Assembly (NCBI RefSeq): GCF_037203765.1
Contig: NZ_JBBCAS010000007.1
Coordinates: forward strand, 62,001 to 126,000
Length of the DNA: 64,000 nt
DNA from: Sediminicola sp037203765
GTDB taxonomy: Bacteria > Bacteroidota > Bacteroidia > Flavobacteriales > Flavobacteriaceae
Reading direction: 5' to 3'
In this document: positions 1 to 8,393 of the stretch, one piece after another
Numbering within the stretch: the first letter of the stretch is position 1
Layout: each line of letters starts with the position of its first letter
Notes under the pieces: generated by a model
The model's input: only the letters and a program-made list of their open reading frames with translations
What the model was told of the DNA's origin: nothing
The model's database searches: none
Translations under genes and position numbers: made by a program

Positions 1-1
1 A

Positions 2-637
2 AGGGACAACAAAAAAATATTGGCAGAAGGAGCTCAGGGATCTTTATTGGATATCGATTTTGGAACCTATCCTTTTGTAACCTCTTCAAATACTACCGCA
101 GCGGGAGCTTGTACCGGTTTGGGGATTGCCCCAAACAAGATAGGAAAGGTCTTCGGTATTTTTAAGGCCTATACCACTAGAGTAGGAAGTGGTCCGTTCC
201 CTACCGAACTCTTCGATGAGGACGGTGCCACCATGGGACGCGTTGGAAACGAATTTGGTGCTACCACCGGAAGGCCAAGAAGATGTGGCTGGTTGGACCT
301 GGTTGCCCTTAAATATGCCGTTGAGATCAACGGGGTTACCGAACTGATCATGATGAAGGCCGATGTACTGAGCGGATTTGAAACCTTGAAAGTTTGTACT
401 GCCTATAACTACAAGGGTAAGACCATAACCCATCTCCCCTATAACATAGAGCCTGAAAATGTGACCCCTATTTATACAGAAATGAAGGGTTGGGCCAAGG
501 ATTTGACCAAAATGAGCAAGGCTGGGGAATTGCCAGCAACCTTGAACGATTATATCAATTTCTTGGAAAAAGAATTGGAGGTTCCAATTTCCATAGTGTC
601 TGTTGGACCTGATAGAACACAAACCATAGTTAGATAA
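2..637 (+). CDS. purA: Adenylosuccinate synthetase, C-terminal part (cut by window start)
   Basis: The reading frame is open from base 2, so the gene enters from the left; about 211 codons are visible, roughly the C-terminal half of a family of about 420-430 residues. The enzyme joins IMP and aspartate using GTP in AMP synthesis in the cytoplasm. The fragment opens with the family block KILAEGAQG followed by DIDFGTYPFVTSSN, and later holds TGRPRRCGWLD, part of the conserved core near the active site. A possible internal TTG at base 20 is not a start, because conserved sequence continues upstream of it. A strong terminator follows at once, so purA probably ends its transcription unit here. Confidence 0.97.
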   Translation, partial: RDNKKILAEGAQGSLLDIDFGTYPFVTSSNTTAAGACTGLGIAPNKIGKVFGIFKAYTTRVGSGPFPTELFDEDGATMGRVGNEFGATTGRPRRCGWLDLVALKYAVEINGVTELIMMKADVLSGFETLKVCTAYNYKGKTITHLPYNIEPENVTPIYTEMKGWAKDLTKMSKAGELPATLNDYINFLEKELEVPISIVSVGPDRTQTIVR

Positions 638-640
638 GAA

Positions 641-668
641 AAAAGCCACTTTAAAGTGGCTTTTTTTA
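641..668 (+). terminator. Intrinsic terminator after purA
   Basis: The inverted repeat GCCACT-TTAA-AGTGGC (645-660) is followed by seven T and preceded by a run of A. It lies 7 bases after the purA stop codon. Confidence 0.9.
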
Positions 669-723
669 CTTTACTGGATTACTAATTCTATCCTAATCTT
701 TAATATTCTCGGGTAAAATATTC

Positions 724-731
724 TATTTTTG
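724..731 (+). promoter_or_regulatory. Bacteroidota -7 promoter element
   Basis: TATTTTTG matches the TAnnTTTG consensus exactly and sits 16 bases before the next start codon, just after the purA terminator. No convincing -33 TTG is seen at the usual distance. It probably drives the LptA-like gene and perhaps the whole co-oriented run that follows. Confidence 0.6.
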
Positions 732-747
732 ACCAAAATTTAAAGCA

Positions 748-2793
748 TTGCACAAACTTTTAATAGCCATAGGTCTACTCCTTTTAGTATCGGTAGGTAG
801 GGCACAATCCCAAACACCCCAAAAGAAACAGATCAATATTGTTTACGGGGCTAACTTTACCAAGGACGAGGCCAAATATCCAGGAGCCTCCATCTTTAGT
901 AAGGATGATAGGCAGGTGCAATTTGAACACCAAGGAGCAGTACTATTCTGCGACGTGGCCATTTTCTATCAAAAAGAAAACAGGCTTAAGGCCATAAACA
1001 ATGTACGGCTCCAGCAAGGGGATTCCGTTACCATGACCAGTGGCAAAATAGATTATAACGGGAATCTGAAATTGGCCAAGGCCTACGAAAATGTGGTCCT
1101 GACCAATATTGACATGACCCTAAAAACAGATACGCTCCGGTTCGATAGGGAAAAACAGGAGGCCTATTACCAGGATTTTGGTACCGTTGTAGATTCCGCC
1201 AACACCCTGACCAGTGAAGTGGGCAAATATTACATGGAGACCAAAAAGTACCAGTTTTTAAAAAGTGTCAATATTCAAAATTCCGAGTACACGATTGATT
1301 CCAAGCAGCTGGATTATTACACCTCCTCTAAAAATGCCTATATGTACGGCCCTTCTACCATTACCGGCAAGGCCTATAAAATATATTGTGAGCGTGGATA
1401 TTACGATACTAAGATTGAAAGTGGCTATGGCATAAAAAATACGCGAATAGATTATAACAATAGAATTATTGAAGGCGATAGTGTCTTTTTCGATAAGAGA
1501 ACAGAATTTGCTTCGGCCACCAATAATATCAAGATTACCGATACCATCAATAAAGGAATAATCAGGGCTCATTATGCAGAGGTATATAAGGCCAAAGATT
1601 CTGTTTTTGCAACTAGACGTGCAGTATCAATAAATAAAGTTGAAAACGATTCCCTTTATATGCACGGGGATACCCTAATGATCACGGGAAAACCAGATGA
1701 AAGAATATTAAGGGCCTTTAGGAATGCCAAGTTTTACAAGACCGATCTCAGTGGTAAATCAGATTCTATCCATTTTGACCAGAAAACAGGAATCACCCAG
1801 TTGATCACCAGGCCAGTCATTTGGAATGGAGAAAATCAGATGACGGGGGATAGTATCCATTTAATTTCAGATTTAAAAACCGAAAAACTGGATTCCCTAA
1901 AAGTGCTCAACAATGCCTTTGTCATATCGTTGGATACCATCAGCAACGATGGTTATAACCAGGCCAAGGGAAAGGATCTTTTTGGAAAATTCTTGGATAA
2001 CAAATTGAAATACATTGATCTAGTTAAAAATACAGAGGTCATTTATTATATGTACAATGACGACGAGGAGCTTATCGGCATCAATAAGACCATTTGCAGC
2101 GCCATTAATATTGTGTTGGAAAACAATGAAATTGAGGATATCACATTTATAACCGACCCGGATGGGGATGTGTATCCCGAAAAGGATCTACCCAACAATA
2201 GCAGAAAACTTAAGGGCTTTATATGGCGTGGGGATGAACGCATAAGGACCAAAGATGATATTTTTGATGCAGATGACAATGCTATCAAACTGGTAAAAAT
2301 CAATGGAATTGACAATCCCATGGACACCATTGCTCCACCGAAAACTGAGGAAACTCCGAAGGGTAAAACAACCCCTGAAATAGCCAAAAAACCAATAAAG
2401 AAAGAACAAGAAGTCAAGGAAAATATAACAGTCCAAACTAAGGATAAAGCAAAAGTTACGACTAAGAAGATCGACAGGAAGGATACGATTCCAGTGGCCG
2501 TGGACCAAAAGACGAAAGGCCTTTATGATGATGTGGCCAATGAAGATGGACTTTTTCCGGGTTATTATTTGGTGGCAAATGTTTTTGAGTACACGGAAAA
2601 TTACAAGGCATTCATGCGAATGCTCAGCGAACAAGGACTGGAACCAAAATGGTTTTTCCGCAAAATGAACCAATACAACTATGTGTATTTGGCTCGCTAT
2701 GACACCAAAGAGGAGGCCGATAAGGCACGTGAAACCCAATTTTTTGGACAATACACAGACGAGACGTGGATCTTGAGGGTTGTTGCCCAATAA
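748..2793 (+). CDS. OstA/LptA-like LPS transport protein with C-terminal SPOR-like domain
   Basis: A 681-residue exported protein. Residues 1-19 form a signal peptide ending GRAQ. Residues of about 30-330 are the repetitive beta-strand OstA/LptA-type domain (LRFDREKQEAYY, GDSVFFDK and similar units) that in LptA bridges LPS across the periplasm. A charged P/K/T/E-rich linker runs from about 530 to 600. The last 78 residues start GYYLVANVF and end ETWILRV, and look like a SPOR peptidoglycan-binding fold; that assignment is inference from pattern. The start is TTG: the next in-frame ATG lies far inside the mature domain and the signal peptide follows the TTG directly. The aminotransferase gene begins 8 bases after the stop, suggesting an operon. 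Confidence 0.85.
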   Translation: MHKLLIAIGLLLLVSVGRAQSQTPQKKQINIVYGANFTKDEAKYPGASIFSKDDRQVQFEHQGAVLFCDVAIFYQKENRLKAINNVRLQQGDSVTMTSGKIDYNGNLKLAKAYENVVLTNIDMTLKTDTLRFDREKQEAYYQDFGTVVDSANTLTSEVGKYYMETKKYQFLKSVNIQNSEYTIDSKQLDYYTSSKNAYMYGPSTITGKAYKIYCERGYYDTKIESGYGIKNTRIDYNNRIIEGDSVFFDKRTEFASATNNIKITDTINKGIIRAHYAEVYKAKDSVFATRRAVSINKVENDSLYMHGDTLMITGKPDERILRAFRNAKFYKTDLSGKSDSIHFDQKTGITQLITRPVIWNGENQMTGDSIHLISDLKTEKLDSLKVLNNAFVISLDTISNDGYNQAKGKDLFGKFLDNKLKYIDLVKNTEVIYYMYNDDEELIGINKTICSAINIVLENNEIEDITFITDPDGDVYPEKDLPNNSRKLKGFIWRGDERIRTKDDIFDADDNAIKLVKINGIDNPMDTIAPPKTEETPKGKTTPEIAKKPIKKEQEVKENITVQTKDKAKVTTKKIDRKDTIPVAVDQKTKGLYDDVANEDGLFPGYYLVANVFEYTENYKAFMRMLSEQGLEPKWFFRKMNQYNYVYLARYDTKEEADKARETQFFGQYTDETWILRVVAQ

Positions 2794-2801
2794 AGTAGGC
2801 T

Positions 2802-3980
2802 ATGAGAGAGGATTTTTTTACATATCAGACACAAACAACGCCACATCCTTTGGCATTGGAAATATCCCATGCCAAGGGCAGTTACATCTATGACACAGCA
2901 GGCAATGCCCATTTGGATTTTGTGGCAGGGGTTTCCGCATGTAGTCTCGGACACTGCCATCCCAAAGTTGTCCAAGCAGTACAGGACCAAGTAGAAAAGT
3001 ACATGCATGTAATGGTGTATGGGGAATACATTCAAGAGCCAGCGGTAGCGTATGCGAAATTATTGGCATCCCACCTGCCCTACCCCTTAGAAACCACCTA
3101 TCTGGTGAATTCAGGGACAGAGGCTATAGAAGGAGCTTTGAAATTGGCCAGAAGGGTAACGGGCAGATCACAGATTATATCGGCCAACCAAGCCTATCAT
3201 GGCAATACCATGGGCAGTTTAAGCGTGATGGGATACGAACCGAGAAAAAGTGTATTTCGGCCACTCATCCCCGATATTTCCTTTATTGCCTATAATAAGG
3301 AGGAGGATATATCTAAAATAACCCATAAAACGGCTGCTGTCATCTTGGAGACCATTCAAGGTGCTGCTGGTTTCCTACAGCCAACGAATGGATATCTAAC
3401 CAAGGTCAGAAAAAGGTGCAACGAAACAGGGACCCTACTCATCTTGGATGAGATTCAACCGGGATTTGGTCGTACCGGCAAGCTCTTTGCCTTTGAGAAT
3501 TACAATTGTGTTCCCGACATCCTTGTTATTGGAAAAGGTATGGCAGGCGGACTTCCAGTAGGGGCATTTGTAGCATCAAAGGAGATGATGGCCACATTGC
3601 AGGATCAGCCAAAACTGGGGCATATTACGACGTTTGGAGGCAATCCGGTGATTGCCGCTGCAAGCCTTGCCACATTGAAGGAAATTACGGAAACCAAGCT
3701 TATCCAAGAAACCTTGGAGAAGGAGGCGATCTTTAGGGAGCTCTTGCAACACAAACATATAAAAGCCATTAACGGCAAAGGATTAATGCTCGCCGTTATG
3801 CTTGAAAATGAAAAAATTACCAACCATGTGGTACTTACCTGTGCCAAAAAAGGATTGATTTTGTTCTGGTTGCTTTTTGAACCCAAAGCAGTTCGAATCT
3901 CTCCTCCTCTGACAATTTCCAAAGAGGAAATAGAGAAGGGATGCAACCTAATCCTCAATGCTTTAAACGATTATATATAA
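2802..3980 (+). CDS. Class III PLP-dependent aminotransferase
   Basis: A 392-residue fold-type I aminotransferase of the acetylornithine/ornithine/4-aminobutyrate group. The sequence shows the N-terminal GHCHPKVVQA block, NSGTEAIEGALKLAR, the pyridine-ring aspartate in LILDEIQPGFGRTGK, and the Schiff-base lysine K245 in IGKGMAGGLPVGA. Length is normal for the family. The amino donor and acceptor cannot be read from sequence; no arginine or lysine pathway genes are next to it. It follows the LptA-like gene by 8 bases and shares its direction, an arrangement I recall as common in Flavobacteriaceae. Confidence 0.9.
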   Translation: MREDFFTYQTQTTPHPLALEISHAKGSYIYDTAGNAHLDFVAGVSACSLGHCHPKVVQAVQDQVEKYMHVMVYGEYIQEPAVAYAKLLASHLPYPLETTYLVNSGTEAIEGALKLARRVTGRSQIISANQAYHGNTMGSLSVMGYEPRKSVFRPLIPDISFIAYNKEEDISKITHKTAAVILETIQGAAGFLQPTNGYLTKVRKRCNETGTLLILDEIQPGFGRTGKLFAFENYNCVPDILVIGKGMAGGLPVGAFVASKEMMATLQDQPKLGHITTFGGNPVIAAASLATLKEITETKLIQETLEKEAIFRELLQHKHIKAINGKGLMLAVMLENEKITNHVVLTCAKKGLILFWLLFEPKAVRISPPLTISKEEIEKGCNLILNALNDYI

Positions 3981-4079
3981 TAAATTGTTAACTAATTTGT
4001 TAATAATAAAGGCCCTATTTACAAAAAACAGGGTATCAAAGCTGTAATTTTAAAAATATAGTTTAACCAAAAAGTTCTT

Positions 4080-5477
4080 ATGGCGTTAGAATCTAACGAA
4101 AATCCAGGCCAGCCGATAGCTAAGTTTGAATCCATGTTGAAAACGGACGATGTCTATTTTTTTGATGCGGAGGATTTCGAAGATATCATTCACCACTACC
4201 TTAACAATGGTAAAGTGTCCTTGGGGAAGAAGGCTATAAAAATTGGTTTGCAACAACATCCAGACTCTATTGAATTGAAGCTCTTGGATGTAGAGGTAAT
4301 GGTTTTCGAAAACAATCTGGAAGTTGCTGAAAGAATGTTGGATGAGCTTCAGTTACTGGATAGCACCAATGAGGAGATCTATATTCAAAGGGCCAATATC
4401 TATTCAAAAAAGGACAATCACGAGGCTGCGGTAATCTTACTGCACAAGGCCCTGGAACTATCCGATGACGGCTTTGACATCCATTCCCTGTTAGGTATGG
4501 AATATCTGTTCATGGACAATTTTCAATTGGCCAAGGAAAATTTCATGATGTGTGTTTCCTTTGACCAGGAAGATTACTCTTCCCTCTATAATGTCATCTA
4601 TTGTTTTGAGTTTATGGAGGATTTTGATGGCGCCATTCTATACCTGAACGATTACCTGGAAAGAAACCCCTATTGTGAGGTGGCTTGGCATCAATTGGGA
4701 AAACAATACATGGCCAAAAAGATGTTGAACGAAGCCTTGGCTTCCTTTGATTTTGCCATTATCTCTGACGATACCTTTATAGGGGCCTATTTTGAAAAGG
4801 GCAAGGTTTTGGAAAAATTGGGCAGGTACAATGAGGCCATTGAGAATTATGAAACAACCATATCCATAGAAGATCCTACTTCACATGCCTATTTAAGGAT
4901 AGGTAAATGTCACGAGAAACTTCACAATGACGATTTGGCGAAACACTTTTTCTATCATACCGTTCATGAGGACCCTTTATTGGACAAAGGTTGGTTGGCT
5001 ATAACAGATTTCTATTACCGCAAAAAGGATTACAAAAAGGCATTGTATTATATCAATAAAGCCATTAATATTGATGAGGAGAATGCCCTCTATTGGAAGA
5101 AATGTGCCAAAATCAACAAGGCCCTCAAAAAGTACGACGAAGCAGATTTCGCCTATAAGCAGGCTGTTGACCTTGGTAATTTTGAATTGGAAACATGGCT
5201 TTCTTGGACCGAAGTGGTCCTGCATTGCAACGATGCCGAATCTGCTCTTCAGATTTTGGAACAGGGGCTTGAGTTTTATCCAGAAGAGGCCAAATTATGG
5301 TTTGCGGTTACAGGGGTGCATCTCCTTTTGAAAAAGACCCAGAAAGCAAAAAGCGCCTTTTCAAAAGCCATCAGATTGGACGTGGAAAAACTTCCCATTT
5401 TTGAAGCAAAATATCCGCAATTCTACCAATTGGAATGGGTTCAAGATATTATAATGGAAATCAAAAGGGCTTCTTAA
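4080..5477 (+). CDS. Tetratricopeptide repeat protein
   Basis: A 465-residue protein made almost entirely of about a dozen TPR units (for example AWHQLGKQYMAKKMLNEALASFDFA and the following AYFEKGKVLEKLGRYNEAIENYE helix pairs, abbreviated here by their first halves). No signal peptide or membrane segment is seen, so it is probably a cytoplasmic protein-protein scaffold. The 99 bases upstream are AT-rich with no clear promoter. It lies between the aminotransferase and the DUF368 pair. Its partner is unknown. Confidence 0.85.
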   Translation: MALESNENPGQPIAKFESMLKTDDVYFFDAEDFEDIIHHYLNNGKVSLGKKAIKIGLQQHPDSIELKLLDVEVMVFENNLEVAERMLDELQLLDSTNEEIYIQRANIYSKKDNHEAAVILLHKALELSDDGFDIHSLLGMEYLFMDNFQLAKENFMMCVSFDQEDYSSLYNVIYCFEFMEDFDGAILYLNDYLERNPYCEVAWHQLGKQYMAKKMLNEALASFDFAIISDDTFIGAYFEKGKVLEKLGRYNEAIENYETTISIEDPTSHAYLRIGKCHEKLHNDDLAKHFFYHTVHEDPLLDKGWLAITDFYYRKKDYKKALYYINKAINIDEENALYWKKCAKINKALKKYDEADFAYKQAVDLGNFELETWLSWTEVVLHCNDAESALQILEQGLEFYPEEAKLWFAVTGVHLLLKKTQKAKSAFSKAIRLDVEKLPIFEAKYPQFYQLEWVQDIIMEIKRAS

Positions 5478-5486
5478 TAAAAAAGT

Positions 5487-5494
5487 TACATTTG
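5487..5494 (+). promoter_or_regulatory. Bacteroidota -7 promoter element
   Basis: TACATTTG matches TAnnTTTG and lies 14 bases before the first DUF368 start codon, in a 31-base gap. No -33 TTG was found at the standard spacing. Confidence 0.5.
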
Positions 5495-5508
5495 CTTTTT
5501 TATTCGCT

Positions 5509-6432
5509 ATGCAAAGTCGAAATTTTCTACAGTATTTTTTTATTACTCTTAAAGGAATGGCCATGGGCGCAGCTGATGTTGTACCTGGGGTTTCTGGGGG
5601 CACCATTGCTTTCATTTCCGGAATCTATGAGGAACTGATCACCTCGATCAACAATATCAATCTATCGCTTTTCAAAACCTTAAAGAATGATGGTCTGGGC
5701 GCATTTTGGTCTCAATTGAACGGTAATTTTTTGGTTGCCCTCTTTTTGGGGATCGCCATAAGTGTATTTTCCTTGGCAAAAATCATCAGTTGGTTATTGA
5801 TCAATGAACCTGTTCTATTGTGGTCCTTCTTTTTTGGGCTGGTGATTGCCAGTGTCTTTTTTGTGGGCAAGGCCATTGAGAAATGGAATTTGGGCACCAT
5901 AACGGTCTTTATCGTTGGCGCCTTGGCCGCTTATTTTATAACCACCCTTCCCCCATCGGAACATACAGGTAGTATTACATTTTTGTTCTTTTCAGGAGCC
6001 TTGGCCGTTTGCGCCATGATATTGCCCGGTATTTCCGGTGCCTTTATTCTGGTTCTTTTGGGGTCTTACAAAACCATTTTGGATGCTGTCCACGAACGCG
6101 ATCTAACCATTGTTGCGACGGTAGCCTTGGGTGCCATTATAGGTCTTTTAAGCTTTGCCAAAGTCCTCAAATGGATGTTCAGCAACTATAAGAATATTAC
6201 ACTTGCCCTATTGACCGGCTTTATTTTGGGCTCCCTGAATAAAATTTGGCCTTGGAAAGAGGTGTTGGCCACCAAAACGTACGGGGACAAGGTCATTACC
6301 GTAAAAGAAGCAAATATTTCCCCTTTTTCTTTTAATGGAGATCCACAGTTAATGTACGCTGTCCTCTTGGGAATCTTTGGATTCTCTGTTATTTTTATAC
6401 TTGAAAAATTGGCCTCTAAAAAAGAAAACTAG
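5509..6432 (+). CDS. DUF368 membrane protein, PopT-type polyprenyl-phosphate translocase (copy 1)
   Basis: A 307-residue polytopic membrane protein with the two-half inverted repeat of DUF368: GAADVVPGVSGGTIAF near the N-terminus and AMILPGISGAFILVLLG in the second half. DUF368 proteins (PopT) are known to return undecaprenyl phosphate, the lipid carrier of peptidoglycan and glycan synthesis, from the outer to the inner leaflet of the cytoplasmic membrane. The second copy starts 7 bases after the stop. Family is clear; the exact lipid substrate is inferred from the family. Confidence 0.88.
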   Translation: MQSRNFLQYFFITLKGMAMGAADVVPGVSGGTIAFISGIYEELITSINNINLSLFKTLKNDGLGAFWSQLNGNFLVALFLGIAISVFSLAKIISWLLINEPVLLWSFFFGLVIASVFFVGKAIEKWNLGTITVFIVGALAAYFITTLPPSEHTGSITFLFFSGALAVCAMILPGISGAFILVLLGSYKTILDAVHERDLTIVATVALGAIIGLLSFAKVLKWMFSNYKNITLALLTGFILGSLNKIWPWKEVLATKTYGDKVITVKEANISPFSFNGDPQLMYAVLLGIFGFSVIFILEKLASKKEN

Positions 6433-6439
6433 AATATAA

Positions 6440-7459
6440 ATGCGCGCGGAAAGGACATTTATCGATAAGATATTTCTGATCATAAAGGGTCTTTTTATGG
6501 GTGCGGCAAATAAAGTTCCAGGTGTATCAGGAGGAATTGTGGCCTTTGTGGCGGGTTTTTATGAAGAGTTTATATATTCTTTGCAAAAAATAAACCTCAA
6601 GGCCTTTAAACTAATTCTCAACGGTAGGTTCAAAAGTTTTTACAGATACGTCAATGGGCAATTTTTGTCATTGCTGATATTTGGCATGTTGGTGAGCTAT
6701 TTCAGTATTTCCAAAATACTGGATTACTTTTTGGAAAAGAAAGAGCTGTATGTATGGGCTGCCTTTTTTGGAATGATCATAGGCTCCATCTACTATATTT
6801 CCAAAGACTTTGGCCACTGGAACAAAAAAACGATCCTGGCAGGCTTGCTTGGACTTCTTCTTGGAATCTCTATCAGCTTCCTGAATCCTGCTACAGAAAA
6901 CGACAACCTCTTTTTTATTTTCTTTTGCGGGATCATCAGTGTCTCCGGGATGACCCTTCCCGGTTTGTCCGGCTCTTTTATCCTGATACTTTTGGGCAAT
7001 TATGTGCTATTACTGGTAGATTCCGTAAATTCTCTTTACGATACATTTGCAGATATTATGGAAGGCGATTTTGGTTTTATCAACAATTCCAGAAGACTGA
7101 ATACTCTAAAAATATTGGCAGTCTTTACCCTTGGTTCGGCCACAGGATTGGTAACCTTGTCCCATATCCTGAGCTTTGTACTTAAGAATTACAAAAATAT
7201 AACCACTGCCGTGATCATAGGCTTTATTACCGGTTCTTTGGGTGTGGTATGGCCTTGGAAGAAAACCATTTATAAAACGGATGCCTTGGGCAATGTGCTT
7301 ATAGACTCCAACGGAAATGAGGTAATTGTCAATTATCATCGCTATATTCCGGATTTGGAAAATCCAGAATCTTGGTGGGCCATTTTTTATATGGTGCTGG
7401 GTGCCGCATTATTATTAGGATTGGAATGGTATGGAAAATACAGAAAACACAAAAAATAG
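6440..7459 (+). CDS. DUF368 membrane protein, PopT-type polyprenyl-phosphate translocase (copy 2)
   Basis: A 339-residue paralogue of the preceding protein, again with the paired signatures GAANKVPGVSGGIVAF and GMTLPGLSGSFILILLG. It carries a longer second-half loop and a different C-terminus (conserved WPWKK, then an extra acidic loop before the last helix). The two copies are clearly diverged, so this is an old duplication, not a recent one. The aroE start codon lies inside its last 29 bases, implying translational coupling. Confidence 0.88.
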   Translation: MRAERTFIDKIFLIIKGLFMGAANKVPGVSGGIVAFVAGFYEEFIYSLQKINLKAFKLILNGRFKSFYRYVNGQFLSLLIFGMLVSYFSISKILDYFLEKKELYVWAAFFGMIIGSIYYISKDFGHWNKKTILAGLLGLLLGISISFLNPATENDNLFFIFFCGIISVSGMTLPGLSGSFILILLGNYVLLLVDSVNSLYDTFADIMEGDFGFINNSRRLNTLKILAVFTLGSATGLVTLSHILSFVLKNYKNITTAVIIGFITGSLGVVWPWKKTIYKTDALGNVLIDSNGNEVIVNYHRYIPDLENPESWWAIFYMVLGAALLLGLEWYGKYRKHKK

Positions 7460-8183
7460 ATTTGGACTGGTAGGCAAAAACATTGCCTATTCTTTCTCCA
7501 AAGGGTATTTTACCCAAAAATTTTCAGGGCTCAACCTAAAGAACTACTCCTATGAAAATTTTGATATCCAGGAAATTACAGAATTTAAAGACCTCATAGA
7601 TCATAATAAGGATATCAAGGGGCTCAATGTCACCATCCCCTACAAGGAGGCCATACTTCCCTTTCTGGACCAAATTGACCATAAAGCCGCCAAAATTGGG
7701 GCGGTGAACACGATAAAATTTACAAAAGAAGGACTCGTTGGTTACAATACAGATGTTTTTGGGTTTCAAGATTCCATAGCGCCCCACCTTAAAAAACACC
7801 ATAAGAAAGCTCTTATTTTAGGTACAGGGGGGGCTTCAAAAGCCGTGGCTTTTGTATTTGATGAACTTGGCATAGCCCGTACCTTTGTTTCCAGAAACCC
7901 CGAAGCCAACCAATGGAGCTATGACGATCTTAATGAATCGATAATGGCGGAATATACAGTTATTGTAAACTGCACCCCCTTGGGAACTTCTCCCAACATC
8001 ACAGCAAAGCCATCTATTCCCTATAAATTTTTAACCGAATGGCATTTACTGTTCGATCTTATTTACAATCCAGAAAAAACTGCCTTTTTGAAAGAAGGTG
8101 AGGCCCGTGGTGCCGATATCCAAAATGGACATAAAATGTTGGCCATACAGGCCGAAAAGGCTTGGGAAATATGGAATCTGTAA
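7431..8183 (+). CDS. aroE: Shikimate dehydrogenase
   Basis: A 250-residue NADP-dependent enzyme reducing 3-dehydroshikimate to shikimate in aromatic amino acid synthesis. Visible signatures are the substrate-binding SFSKGYF, the catalytic-lysine block GLNVTIPYKEAI, GAVNTIK, the nucleotide-binding GTGGASKAV, and NCTPLGTS. Length matches short bacterial AroE. The start overlaps the end of the second DUF368 gene by 29 bases; the ATG is supported because FGLVGKNIAYSFSK, the usual beginning, follows within 12 residues. Confidence 0.95.
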   Translation: MENTENTKNRFGLVGKNIAYSFSKGYFTQKFSGLNLKNYSYENFDIQEITEFKDLIDHNKDIKGLNVTIPYKEAILPFLDQIDHKAAKIGAVNTIKFTKEGLVGYNTDVFGFQDSIAPHLKKHHKKALILGTGGASKAVAFVFDELGIARTFVSRNPEANQWSYDDLNESIMAEYTVIVNCTPLGTSPNITAKPSIPYKFLTEWHLLFDLIYNPEKTAFLKEGEARGADIQNGHKMLAIQAEKAWEIWNL

Positions 8184-8393
8184 GAACATACCACTCCATT
8201 TAGATCAAGGAAATGTCTGTAACCACCTACAAGGAGGTACGATTTACAGGCCCCAAAAACCCATTACATGCCTCTCCACTCTTATATCTGGCATTAACAT
8301 CTGCTTAAAAGAAGATTGCTTAACTTTGCTATTAACGCGGTTGTTACTATCTTACCATGGTACAATATCGTATAACCGATAAACATTCTAAAA
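8184..8393 (+). promoter_or_regulatory. Intergenic region with promoter for the DUF349 gene
   Basis: TAACTTTG (8321-8328) is an exact TAnnTTTG -7 element, giving a leader of about 60 bases. The leader contains the palindrome TACCATGGTA (8353-8362). A short AT-rich hairpin AACATT/AATGTT (8382-8387 with 8393-8398) includes the start codon and could modestly mask it. No gene is seen in this gap. Confidence 0.5.

Noticed and set aside
2188..2790. Long minus-strand reading frame of 200 codons inside the LptA-like gene
   Set aside because: It lies wholly within a well-supported gene, has no recognisable domain, and its composition is that of reversed coding sequence.
8098..8382. Plus-strand reading frame of 94 codons at the end of aroE
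   Set aside because: It overlaps aroE in another frame, ends inside the DUF349 leader, and shows no protein pattern.
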